From Tetrapyrgos nigripes (lineage: Eukaryota; Basidiomycota; Agaricomycetes; Agaricales; Campanellaceae), in the NCBI GenBank assembly GCA_013368315.1, contig JAACJM010000321.1, positions 18,168 through 82,167 of the forward strand: a DNA stretch of 64,000 nt, in the 5' to 3' direction. Positions 12,201 to 21,196 of the stretch are shown one piece after another (positions within the stretch are counted from its first letter, which is position 1; each line of letters opens with the position of its first letter). The position numbers were made by a program, and so were the translations under genes. Below the pieces are notes generated by a model. The model saw nothing but the letters and a program-made list of their open reading frames with translations, searched no databases and had not been told where the DNA came from.

Positions 12201-12824
12201 ACCATTGTCCTTCCTAACTTCTACCCGCATATCGCCTGCTAATTGAAGATCTAGATGCTCTGAATTGGCAACAGTTAAAGTTATGGCAGGCGTAGTATGA
12301 ACGTTAAAAAGTAAGTTAAGATACGGTGTACAGTGTATAGTAGCACCAGAATCAATGATATGCGTATGATCTTGGTCAGAGATCGCGGTAAAAGCAGGTA
12401 GGGAAATATGATGACTCACTGGAGTCTCTGAGTCTTCCATCTCAACGTCGCTCGAAGAAATTGACTGTACCCAGTCCGATTGCGAAGTTGACGTAGTCGC
12501 AATTTGAGAAGAAGAAGACGCAGGCATGGAGATGGCAACTGATGCATTCTCCTTGGTCTTGCCTTTGTTGGATTGTTTAGTAATCCCCTTCTTCTTCATA
12601 GCTTCTTTGGACTTTTCAGTCCATGGTTCTGGGCACGTCAGGGTCGTATGACCCATCTTGTTGCAGTTGAAGCACTTCCGATCCTTTTTGACATCAGAAG
12701 GCTTCTGGAACGGCGCTGCGGCGTTAGCGCGTTCCCCTTTTTGACTTGTCCGATCGTTGAGCACCGCCTTGACTAGTGCTTCCGGACTTCTTGTCAGACT
12801 TCTTCGAAGGATACGTTCGAGCAT
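9282..12824 (-). CDS. pol: copia Pol: zinc knuckle, protease, integrase, reverse transcriptase, RNase H
   Basis: About 1,180 codons with no internal stop. Domains in order: CCHC knuckle (CFNCNKMGHTTLTC, residues 51-64), aspartic protease (IIDSGATIHC, catalytic Asp near 158), GAG-pre-integrase zinc region (HKQIGHMSY...CEDC), integrase core (FHIDIFGPL, LQSDNDAVF, TPQQNGVAEN for the D,D,E triad), RT_2 (IDIKSAYLYG, then CHVDDITL, with HVDD in place of the usual YVDD), and copia RNase H (FADSDG, SVTEAELCAL, NSDSAS, HIDIR-type HFNIRKNF). The knuckle normally belongs to Gag but sits in this frame, so the first codons of the open frame are not a real start. Expression needs a +1 shift from gag. It is intact to a stop 7 bp short of the 3' LTR. 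Confidence 0.93.
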   Translation of the reverse strand: MLERILRRSLTRSPEALVKAVLNDRTSQKGERANAAAPFQKPSDVKKDRKCFNCNKMGHTTLTCPEPWTEKSKEAMKKKGITKQSNKGKTKENASVAISMPASSSSQIATTSTSQSDWVQSISSSDVEMEDSETPVSHHISLPAFTAISDQDHTHIIDSGATIHCTPYLNLLFNVHTTPAITLTVANSEHLDLQLAGDMRVEVRKDNGESSSITLKNVYYNSKLPFTLISISQKADYTFTFHDHLCIIRNDKDNFIGVIHESAKLYSITTKKLSDNVATLSLYELHKQIGHMSYTNLKTLLKTDKSIITIIIDDWTETQCEDCIINNIHRLSVPKQRTSELAENFGDHFHIDIFGPLRTASIEGYKYWLTIVDDCTRWLILSPLKTKDEAYTQWVTFTTELFTQYGIKVKILQSDNDAVFTSGAFKNYLKAQGTIARYTVHDTPQQNGVAENIHQHIMNGIRVNLHTGKLPNRLWWHAGLYTMYILNRSPKTALKMQTPYFKRYGVNANLDNLHSFGTPCIVYDEARTSKLTPKGKRGVWLGFDDHSKGHYVYFGTKVNVERNLQFLTSKSQVEGELQNKNQEPLETTEENTTETPTSQEHEPEPMDVDEDETKQPDGPRRSKRIQEARGLLYDEVEQNIAFFLTEFNVYYADNVGDPISFKDVLNHPQRDAWFDSMKTEIESLESLGTWEYVKPPADANIIGSRFVYKTKYELGKQTKLKSRLVAQGFSQQEGIDYYANDIFAPVARMSSTRFILALAASLDYETTQIDIKSAYLYGNVTDEETLYLRPPPGNLLPNLPEGYVLKLRKTLYGLKQAGRRWYEKLCNILIKLLGLKKSTYDNAVFYRYHENKLILILSCHVDDITLCTINKATAQAFVTALSGHVQVTDGGEIHWILGMEIQRDRNNHTIKLRQKHYIENILKRYNFDQLHARRTPMLPGQNLSPRPGSELQRDAAAIKHYMSLVGGLRYVADCTRPDITYCTGQLARYLNDPGEEHYAAAKQCYLYLKGTCDYWLNLGSPTITSTYGFADSDGMSTYGNKPIMGYAFKFAESLISWSSKRGTLVTLSVTEAELCALAYASQEAIYLKGFIEEILNAEQEPVLINSDSASTLAIIRAPEEQHTQRTKHFNIRKNFLTDRIHQRYIRVKHVSTNDQLADILTKALSADKIKRFSRLLGISA

Positions 12825-13749
12825 TGCTCAAACGATAGTTAGTGAACTCCTTCTTTAGCCGCGCAATGAGGTCGACGGCTCTGTATACGGGTTTCTCCCC
12901 TTCAGCTGCAGTAGTGGCATCCCATGTAGCTGCAGCTGCATCCACAGTTGCTTCGTAAGAACTGCGAACAAAGTGATAGTGAGGAGGAATAATCCCCACT
13001 AGAGCTGAGTAAAAAACTTGGTCTGAGACATCTATGTCTCTCTTCTTGATAGAAGCCCACAGATCTTGAGCTTCGTCGAGGAGCTTATCAAACTCCCAGA
13101 CTGGTTTACGTAAGTTGAAGAGTTTCCACAGCTCGTTAGACTCTTGAACTGTGGATGAAGGGTCGAAACGTTGCTTGAGCTTCTCGATAAGCTCTATCGC
13201 ATCCGACTCTTCGGTGTAGTGGATCATGATTTTATCATCAATCTTGCCTGTAATAGCGTTAAAACAGGCTAGTTTGACAGTATTACCAGGATGTAACCCG
13301 GAACTTTTAAAGTGTTGGTGACGAATCACCCGTATAGCGTTATTAACGCGGAAGTACCACATCTTCCAATTCTCACTGCCAGTAAGAACTGTCAGGGAAT
13401 CAAAAGCTTTGTTGATGTCGCTGAGCGGCATCACGTAGTTGGGGTTTGTGTTTTCGGGCACAGATAATGCGACCGACGAAGTAGAGGTAGATGGAGGAGA
13501 TGATGGTGAAGTAGGGGCAGTATCCCGGACATCAGTCCTAGTATGTTCGCCAGCATCAGACATAATGGGATCAAGTGGGAATGGAAGAGGGTTTTGGAAG
13601 AGAGGATCAAGTGGTTGGGCTTGTGAAGTAGATGATACGGGCGGAGTAGGAGTTTGGGTACCAGAGGGGTGTGCACTAGAGTGGCGACTGGTAGTAGGAA
13701 GTGGGATATCTGGGGCTGATCCTTGAGATCGAGTTTGTCGACTAGTCAT
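12724..13749 (-). CDS. gag: copia Gag
   Basis: A 341-residue ORF with ATG at 13747-13749, 94 bp after the 5' LTR. The N-terminus is Pro/Ser/Thr-rich. It then has a UBN2/Retrotran_gag-type core (FDSLTVLTGSENWKMWYFRV, then LKQRFDPSSTVQESNELWKL) and a basic tail (KKSDKKSGS, RSDKSKRGTR). It forms the capsid particle in the cytoplasm. It stops at 12724-12726, upstream of the zinc knuckle, which lies in the +1 frame of pol; the two frames overlap by 101 bp. Most copia elements read gag and pol as one frame, so either a shift is programmed here or this copy carries a single-base indel. Confidence 0.88.
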   Translation of the reverse strand: MTSRQTRSQGSAPDIPLPTTSRHSSAHPSGTQTPTPPVSSTSQAQPLDPLFQNPLPFPLDPIMSDAGEHTRTDVRDTAPTSPSSPPSTSTSSVALSVPENTNPNYVMPLSDINKAFDSLTVLTGSENWKMWYFRVNNAIRVIRHQHFKSSGLHPGNTVKLACFNAITGKIDDKIMIHYTEESDAIELIEKLKQRFDPSSTVQESNELWKLFNLRKPVWEFDKLLDEAQDLWASIKKRDIDVSDQVFYSALVGIIPPHYHFVRSSYEATVDAAAATWDATTAAEGEKPVYRAVDLIARLKKEFTNYRLSNARTYPSKKSDKKSGSTSQGGAQRSDKSKRGTR

Positions 13750-13827
13750 ATACTAGTCCAAGAACAGAGTACGAGTAGAGAGTAAAGCAGAGTAGAACAA
13801 GTGTTTATCGGAGTTATAGCAAGCTAG

Positions 13828-13842
13828 GCGGGGCCCATAACC
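13828..13842 (-). promoter_or_regulatory. copia primer-binding site matching the anticodon arm of initiator tRNA-Met
   Basis: Immediately inside the 5' LTR the minus strand reads GGTTATGGGCCCCGC. The plus strand therefore carries GGGCCCATAACC, the anticodon-arm sequence of eukaryotic initiator tRNA-Met with the CAU anticodon. This is the half-tRNA priming known for Drosophila copia. The second copia element has the same motif at its own LTR junction. Confidence 0.75.
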
Positions 13843-14078
13843 TAATAGACTTAGGTTGTCTTAGCGAATAGTCTTAGTGAGAGTCACAAAGTGGGGGGTA
13901 AGAGCGTGCGAACGTATCTCGCTTGACTCTCAAGTATATATCATTAATCAAAGTAGTATAACAATATAAATAGTCTAAGTATATCCGTATGATCATTTGA
14001 CCGTATGTCCGCAGTACCTGATTGATTGCCGTATGCGTAGTAGCTTAGTAATATGATCGTTATCATTAAATTCCAACA
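13843..14078 (-). repeat. copia 5' LTR (236 bp)
   Basis: Identical to 9039-9274; it adjoins the F-box coding exon through the GAGGT duplication at 14079-14083. Confidence 0.93.
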
Positions 14079-16156
14079 GAGGTCGTCATCCGAGACGTCA
14101 AAGTCGGATCCGCCCCCCCATGATCTGGTGCGCTCATGATACTCGCCGCCTTGTCTGATAGACACGCTGCCGAGCGATGAGATCATGGTACCAGTGCGCA
14201 TCTGCCGTGATCTGGAGGAAACAACATCCGCGATGGGGCCATAATCAACTCTGGACAAGTTGGTTACAAAGTCGATGGTGTGTAGACGTGGTAGGAGATT
14301 AACACCAGCAACCGAAGGCGACCAAGGTCTACTTGTGAAGAGGAAATCGTCCTGAATGGTCAGAGATCGCAGGAGATGGTTTGTGATGGTCAATGGAATG
14401 GCACTGTGTCTAGCGTGTCCGGGCACAGCGCTATACGGCAGTGGTGATTCAGGAGGTGGGGCCCATTGGTCATCGTATGATTCTTTGGGCCCATGATAGT
14501 CGTTGACTTTTAAAGTCTCGAGGTTAGGCGTAAAGTGCAGGATTTCCAACAGCTGTGTATCGGTCAATTTCACTTTGTCAAGAGTCAGCTCCTTCAGGAA
14601 GCTACCACCAACCGAGCATCGAGACAGGAATTCCAAGAAAGTGTCTTGAGGGAAGACGTCATGGTAGGCGCCGTCGTTCCCTAGTGCTGAAGACATATGC
14701 AGTGAAGCTAGAGCAGGTGTCGTTATAGCGACAAGCAAAGTGTGAAGTCTGTCCGTCGAAACCGTCAAGGAGGTGAGATGATCCAACTGGAAGACTGGTG
14801 CGGAGGATTCCGGGTTTATGAATGTCTCCCAGTCAGTGTAATAGCGAAATCTCGTCAATGTCAAGGTGCAGAGATTAGGACAACTTCGCAATACATCCAA
14901 TATCTCTGGAACCGTCTGCTTACAGACAACAGCAGAAGTCACATTTCGCCAGGGGAAGCTAGTACCTGACCTTTGAGGTTCGAAGCTGAGATTCTGTAAG
15001 GACAGATGCTTCAGGTTACTGCCTCCACTGCCGAAGATTTGCAGATGATCACGAAGAGTGCCGCCATGCAAAGAAAGTGATCTGAGAAGAGGTAATGGAA
15101 ATCTACCTGGCGAGGCAGAGCCCGCAGGAGGCAACGCCGGAGGGGAATGAGGTCCGGAATTCTGCAACCGCCAGACGACTGTTTGCCATCTGTGGGAGTT
15201 CTGAAAGAGTTCATCGATGGCTAGGTGCTTGTTCCCTTCGGGATCTACTGTTCCTGGTGCTTCCAAAAGAATGCTAAGAGGTGCAGAACGGGAAAGAGAG
15301 AGAGCATATTGGGTGAATTGCGTTTGGGCATACGACTCGGAGGGGCTCAAATCAGAGTCAGAGCCCATGGCTCTACGAGCGTACTGGGTAGGCCACAAGT
15401 ACACTCGCAGTGAAGACCATAAGGATGGAAGGGACTGCGCAACTTCACGCCAATAGCAACAGACATGCGATAACACCAACGCTTCAGGTAGCACGGCACG
15501 GCGACGGTCCCGAGGTTTGTTAGGGGGAGGAAATTGGCAGCAATATTCCAATATCTGTCCAAGAAGCTCGGGGGGAAGACGGCGTACAGGCGAGAGAAGT
15601 GCAACATAGTCGCTCCGATACGTTTCGAGATGGCGACGCTGCAGAGTGAGTTTCTCTATCATGCTTTCCAAACGTCTGCTCTCGCGGGAGTACCTCGACA
15701 GGTCATTAGCCAGATCATCGATGTACATCTGAACCCTCGCGCCTTCGCTTGGAGTTGGAAGATGTCGAGATCGAAGTTGGGAGACGATTAATGGGTTACG
15801 ACTGCCAGTATCCTCCTGAGGATATGGGAAGGAGCTGAGACATTCTCGGCAGAGTATGATTGGTGATAGGTCCATATCGTCGGTAGGCGGCCAAGGCCGC
15901 TCCATTGCAGAACGACGATAGCGCCAACTGTTATCATCCCAGTCATCAACAGACCCTAGCCAGCCCCAGCCATGATCATCTTCCCGTCCCTTTCCCCAGC
16001 CATTACCACGCCCCTTACCCCAGCTTATACCAGCATAATCTGGATCCCCCGCATCATACCAATAGCTTGAGATGCTAGGACCTGCTTCAGTCTCTGGAAA
16101 GTAAACCGTCAGACAGAGAGCTGTATGAGTAGATAGCAAACCTTACCGGCACTCAT

Positions 16157-17428
16157 GTGTGCTCAAACGCGCTAGCAATGTTGAAGGAAGAGAAGACCAG
16201 GTTGGAAGTAAGTCAAGCAGTGGGCGCCTAGCGGAAATTGAAACCAATTGTCGGAACTTTAACTGGGCTGACGCCGGCTCCGCTTAAAGTACTTTCCTCT
16301 TTCCAAGTTTCCATTCCAGACAAATTTTGGTCGGCTCAGCATTCCTGCCCCTCACTTCATTATCGGTAGTCTTGCAATGAGCTGTAAGAGCGGCAGTGGG
16401 AGTTCAAGTCCTTATACAGACGCTGGCAATTTGTTAACAATGACCTGAGGCATAGTTCAGGGTTCTGTCTTGGTTCTGTCATTCACTCTGCAAAATCAGG
16501 GCTACGGCGAGTTGTACGAATCGGATCAGAATGGTGATGAAGACACAGACGCAAAGAGTATGTTGAGGCAGTTGTCTGTGTGTATTATTGTCCGGTTATC
16601 TACTTATTTGCTGCTTTCCACACTCAGAGAGTGGTGACTTAACTGATCCCATATCTCTTTTTACAGATCCCGGCCTCACTTACTCACATTACACACAATC
16701 ATCTCCCTTGTCCTTCATTACCTTCATTGACACTGGAATGACCCTCGATTCCGTTTCGATGACACTCCTCCTGGTGTTGATAGTTGTGGAAGATGTTTTG
16801 GAGATCTTCAATCAATCAATTCGCAGGGAGATCTGGAGATGTAGATGATAATACGCCTCATAATAGTATGGCTCACAGCTCACGGATCAAGCCGATGGTG
16901 GATGGTGGTGGTGCTTTGGTTGCTGAATAGTGAGTGTGTTTGCCTCCCTTGTCCCTGCTTCCTTCATCATCCATTCTACAAAATTACAATCCACCCTGTT
17001 CCTGTCAGCTTATGACCACAGAACTTGGTACATAGACAATTAGCGAGTGCTGTAGCCTCTGTGCTGAGTCTTATACAATTTTACCTGCGTTTACGCTGTC
17101 TGTGCCATCGATAATGACGAGCTCGAGATTTTTTCTTCATCTGCCGCATGTGTGACTGGTGACTGTCATGCTCCCACGTGTTTTTCGCTGGTGGCAGTCC
17201 TCCTTGTCCTTCACGCTCTACTCAGATGTCTACATGACCCTTTCATCCCGCTCTGAACTGAGCTTCTTTCTCAATACAACTCTCAAAATGCAAGCAGTCG
17301 CCTCTTTGATCTCCAGTGCCAGCCAACAGAATATCTAGTGTCATTGATCTCATTTCAACCAATGTATGCCATGGTGGCGAAGTTTGTGCACACAGTATTC
17401 AAAATTTTTGATGATGCACCTTTGTATA
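16157..17428. other. intergenic region upstream of the F-box gene
   Basis: No exon that I can support. It presumably contains the F-box promoter at its left end. Short open frames such as 16588-16848 show no family features. Confidence 0.4.
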
Positions 17429-17915
17429 CAGTGGCCAAAAAAATTGTCCACATGTTTGGCACTTTTGGAAAGATTGCTGATTTAAGAGCTATTGAGCAGA
17501 AATCTCAAAACATGGCTGGTGGTAGCAAGAAAGCCTTTGATTAGAGCTACAATAATCTGTCTGTTTTGTCTTATTTGGCCACATATCTGTGGAGTTATGA
17601 TTGATTTAAAATTGTATGTCATTTGGACAATTTTTTGAGTTGCCACTTCAAAATCATTATTGCAATAACCTGATGTGTTATACATGATGTCACGGGTGGA
17701 GCTGTACAGTAATGTGATATATACACCACAATGATGTCATAGCTGCCAGCTGGAGCATACATAGCAACATACAGATGCTCTACAGCTTCTATGAAAATCA
17801 TGGGGTCCCTCATATCAGCCCAGAAAGACAATCTCTACTCTCTCCTCCAAACTGCCCCTCCCTCTATCAAAATTTCAGCTCAGACTGAAGTATGAAAGCA
17901 GAGTGTTGCTTTTAT
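17429..17915 (+). repeat. left long terminal inverted repeat of the Tc1/mariner relic
   Basis: Reverse complement of about 18575-19065. Similarity falls off toward the inner edge. Confidence 0.8.
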
Positions 17916-18640
17916 AGGTAGAGAGACATGTTCTGATAAAGGAAACCATTGGATATAGCACTTTAGAAAGTTAATACCCAGCTGAAAAATTGCCACCTCT
18001 GGATCAACTCCCATATTATTAATGCTTTCCAGGATTTTGTTACTTAAGATGGTCATATAGTGTTTGCAATCTATCTTCCCCTTCATCTGGACCATTTTTA
18101 CTGCTTACTGTTGCCCCATACCCTACCCCATCATGTCATTTTCTCTCTCAAATGTCATCATTTCTGTCACATCTTGCTGTACCATGAATTTATCTCTCTT
18201 TTCTCCCACATGCTGGGGCATATTTGCCCCAAAATAATTGGTTTTGGTCTTATCTGAGAAAATAACCCACTTCTAGCCTTCTGCAGCCCAGTCTTTTTAC
18301 ATCTGTGCAAACTTCAAGTGAGCCTTGCTGCAAGTCACTGTAAGTTTGCACTTGTTCTGTGTTTTGGAGATCGCCACAAGATGTTTTCAGGAATGTTTTG
18401 GCTGTTATAGGTTGGGACAGGTTGTCCAAGAAGAGCCTTGATGTTTCAGGCCACTTGTGTAGCAATCTGGCTTTACCAGAATGGATTTCTTTCCAATCTA
18501 ACCTCTTCACAAGTAGTAGAGAGCCTCCTAGGACACCCTGCTGTATTGTTCTCATTGTCTGTATTTGTCTTTTAAGCCACAAAAGCAACTCTTGGCTTCC
18601 ATACTCCAGTCTGAGCTGCAATTTTTGCAGATGGAGAGGC
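17880..18640 (-). pseudogene. degenerate Tc1-type transposase
   Basis: On the minus strand a Tc1 DDE transposase can still be followed: HLKFAQM-stop-KDWAAEG-stop-KWVIFSDKTKTNYFGA (first catalytic Asp in FSDKT), then VQMKGKIDCKHYMTILSNKI and, further on, VAIFQLGINF where FQQDN would be expected. Two in-frame stops, frame changes and loss of the second Asp motif show it is dead. The N-terminal helix-turn-helix part is not recognisable. Confidence 0.7.
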
Positions 18641-19065
18641 AGTTAAGAGGAGAGAGTAGAGATTGTCTTTCTGGGCTGATATGAGGGACCCCATGATTTT
18701 CATAGAGGCTGTAGAGCATCTGTATGTTGCTATGTATGCTCCAGCTGGCAGCTATGACATCATTGTAGTGTATACATTACATTACTGTACAGCTCCACCC
18801 ATGACATCATGTATAACACATCAGGTTATTGCAATAATGATTTTGAAGTGGCAACTCAAAAAATTGTCCAAATGACATACAGTTTTAAATCAATCATAAC
18901 TCCACAGATATTTGGCCAAATAAGACAAAACAGACAGATTATTGTAGCTCTAATCAAAGGCTTTCTTGCTACCACCAGCCATGTTTTGAGATTTCTGCTC
19001 AATAGCTCTTAAATCAGCAATCTTTCCAAAAGTGCCAAACATGTGGACAATTTTTTTGGCCACTG
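18575..19065 (-). repeat. right long terminal inverted repeat of the Tc1/mariner relic
   Basis: Pairs with 17429-17915; the outer end CCACTG abuts the TA target at 19066-19067. Confidence 0.8.
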
Positions 19066-19067
19066 TA

Positions 19068-20910
19068 TACCACCACAGTATAGATGTTAGTAGATAGAGT
19101 ATATACTTATCACTGTATTGGTGGTCATCATAACTAGTATGGATCTACAGCAGTCCTCGAGCTGCGAGCTCATCCATATTGGGAGTGACTGACCCTGGAA
19201 CTCAATGATGTATGTAGATAGTCATCAGAATGCCTTCCAGAACCCTGGCATTCAGTTCTTGGACCTGGTCCAGGTAATACACTCCTCCTCCACTTTTTTT
19301 CTTTTTTGTATCCTTTTTTTCTTCCTTTTTGCTTCGGTCTCTTTCTCTTTCCAAGGGTTCTGATGAAGTGGGGTTGCGTGCATCTTTGCCCAGCATGCAG
19401 ATGGACATATCTGCATTCTTGGCCCATTTACATTCTTTCATATGCGTTATTCTACTGGAAACATTTTTGACATCATGCTTTCAGCAGCTCTTTCCTTTGG
19501 TATCCTTTTCTCCACCAAACTAGTCTCTTTGCTATCTGTCTACTTCGAGTAGCTTGCATTTTAGGTGTCTATTGCTAGTTTCAATCTCACCACCCCAAGT
19601 CTAAGGCCATCCCTGAGGACACCAGTATGTTCTTTGTCCCCTTCAGTGATCTTTCCTGACTCCCAAGATCAGATTCAGCACTGCGGGTGTTGGATGCTGT
19701 CAGTCATCATTTCCTCTTACTACTCACCCTGTGCATTATATATCACCATAGTGGCTTGCCAACATCCTCGTTACATCCATGGAACTCGGGGTATCATTGA
19801 CTGGCTGCATGTGCCATCACCACAGTTTGACCATGTAAAGGTGAGTGCTTGGCTAGTAATTGTGTGTCACCATTATTTGCTTTGCTTCTTGATTTACGCC
19901 CTCCTGTTTGGTGCAGATGGTTTGAAAGCTCTTAATATTAGATCAGTGGGTTGAGAAGCTGATACATATGATGAGGAGACACACGTCTTTTGGTCGGGAG
20001 TGGTGAGTGTTTTTTTTTTCCTTTTCCACTTTTATTGTCCTTGCTGTTGTCTCTCCACTTCCTGATCAGTGATGCGTGTCTTCATTTCAGGTTGACACAT
20101 TAGTTATCTATGTGTTTGCTTCTCCACATGCCTAAGGGTACGCTGTCATCACAAATGTGATATATGACTATTCATTGTATCACCATGCAGTGATGCTTTA
20201 AACTCTTGGTAGATGAGCGAGTCCTCCTTATGCTAGATGACCTCCTCAACTTTGACCCCTAAGCCCTTTTGTTCTTTACTTTGTCATCTTCAGGCTTCGT
20301 CACTTCGTTCTCATCAACATTGTTATATCTTTTCATAGTCTCAAACCTTCCCATGACGAGACTTGCTTGGGTGGCAGACTTGAGAATGAGGACTGCTTCT
20401 GTCAAGACTTTTGGTACACTCGATAACCACCCAAGTCACACAGTACGAGAAAGCCAGTTACAAGGGGATAGATTGATCAAGAGAGATAGAGAGATAGAGA
20501 GATAGTAAGCTGACTAGGCTCTACACTGCGTAGTAATAGTACGGAGCGGAGACGAAGTGAACGAACTAAGGAATAGGTTACAAGGATCACAGGTATATAA
20601 GTAAAATATGAACAGATGGGAAAGAGTAAGTAATAATAGACGGTATCATGTGGAAATGTCAAGGGCGAGAGAATGATAAGTTAAATATGGATAGATGAAG
20701 GTACTGGATCATAAAGAATGATTGACAGTGGGAATGTCCGTGGAGATAGAAAGCGGAGGAGATAAGTATGTGAGTCATAGATCTAGAGAGATGGTAACTA
20801 TAGACGATGATGGGAAATAGTTAATGTTTATGGAGTTAAAGGTAAATAGAGTGGGAAATGAGTAGTAAAGGGAAAAGAATAGAAAGGAAAATGAATAGGT
20901 GGGAGACGAT
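19068..20910. other. unassigned region between two elements
   Basis: A lysine-rich minus-strand frame (19170-19441) and a plus-strand frame (19565-19954, containing CQHPRYIHGTRGIIDWLHVP) look like worn exons, but I recognise neither. A (GATAGA)n-like purine tract lies at 20480-20505. The right part, up to 20918, is probably an LTR (see the next entry). Confidence 0.35.
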
Positions 20911-21196
20911 TCATGACATTACCCCCTCTTTAAGACAAGCTTTCACCGGAGCTCGGTAAGCTGTTTGTCCAGTGTTTTGCCCATTGTTTGCGAAGTCGTC
21001 TGTCTAATTCTCCCAGTTCTGGCCAATAGTCTGTCAAGTTCCCCCATTCCGTCGTATTGGTCGCAGTACCCCAGCCCGCTCCATCCCATCCATCGTTGTG
21101 GTCGTATTGTAGGGTGATGTGTGTGCCCCATATGCTACCGTCTCCCCATCCTAGGTTCCCTTTGTGTTCTGCTCGTAGGGATGTCCACTGAACTAC
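20911..21196 (-). mobile_element. 3' edge of a second LTR retroelement: LTR start, polypurine tract and end of a reading frame
   Basis: On the minus strand a frame ending LDRRLRKQWAKHWTNSL...GESLS stops near 20930. It is followed by the purine run AAAGAGGGGG and then TGTCATGAATCGTC, an LTR-like start at 20918 that runs leftward. The frame is cut at 21197 by the palindrome. The LTR's far end and any target duplication were not found. Ty3/gypsy type is my guess from the LTR start sequence. Confidence 0.5.

Larger units (their letters stand above)
9039..14078 (-). mobile_element. full-length Ty1/copia retrotransposon with identical LTRs
   Basis: A 5,040 bp element transcribed leftward. Its 236 bp LTRs at 9039-9274 and 13843-14078 are identical by eye. 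It is flanked by a perfect 5 bp target duplication, GAGGT, at 9034-9038 and 14079-14083. The order on the minus strand is 5' LTR, primer-binding site, gag, pol (protease, integrase, RT, RNase H), polypurine tract, 3' LTR, as in Pseudoviridae-type elements. Identical LTRs mean very recent insertion. It disrupts a host F-box-type gene. Confidence 0.95.
8491..16156 (-). pseudogene. F-box/LRR-type protein gene split by a copia retrotransposon
   Basis: ATG at 16154-16156; a 53 bp first intron (16094-16146); then a long exon to 14079, where the retrotransposon begins. Coding sequence resumes at 9033 and runs to TAG 8491-8493, using an intron at 8541-8587 and one near 8740-8820. The protein has a Gly/Trp-rich N-terminus, a coiled segment, an F-box-like motif (RRLPPELLGQILEYCC, then LSHVCCYWREVAQSLPSLW) and LRR-like repeats (LKELTLDKVKLTD, LRSLTIQDDFL). 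The likely role is a substrate adaptor of an SCF ubiquitin ligase. Removing the element and one copy of its 5 bp duplication makes ...VSDDDL continue in frame as HTESKLKAQFKRPLVDLEP... without a stop. In this allele the F-box part reads into LTR sequence and the C-terminal ~150 residues are separated. Confidence 0.75.
17429..19065 (-). mobile_element. Tc1/mariner-type DNA transposon relic with very long inverted repeats
   Basis: 1,637 bp. Both ends read CAGTGGCCAAAAAAATTGTC inward and are flanked by TA (17427-17428 and 19066-19067), the mariner target. The inverted arms reach about 490 bp (17429-~17915 and ~18575-19065), nearly perfect at the outside and more diverged inward. The centre holds remains of a minus-strand transposase. 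The long arms put mirrored copies of the same ~70-codon frame at 17619-17831 (minus) and 18663-18875 (plus). Confidence 0.82.

Noticed and set aside
14742..15791. Several plus-strand frames
   Set aside because: Shadows of the F-box/LRR coding exon on the minus strand.
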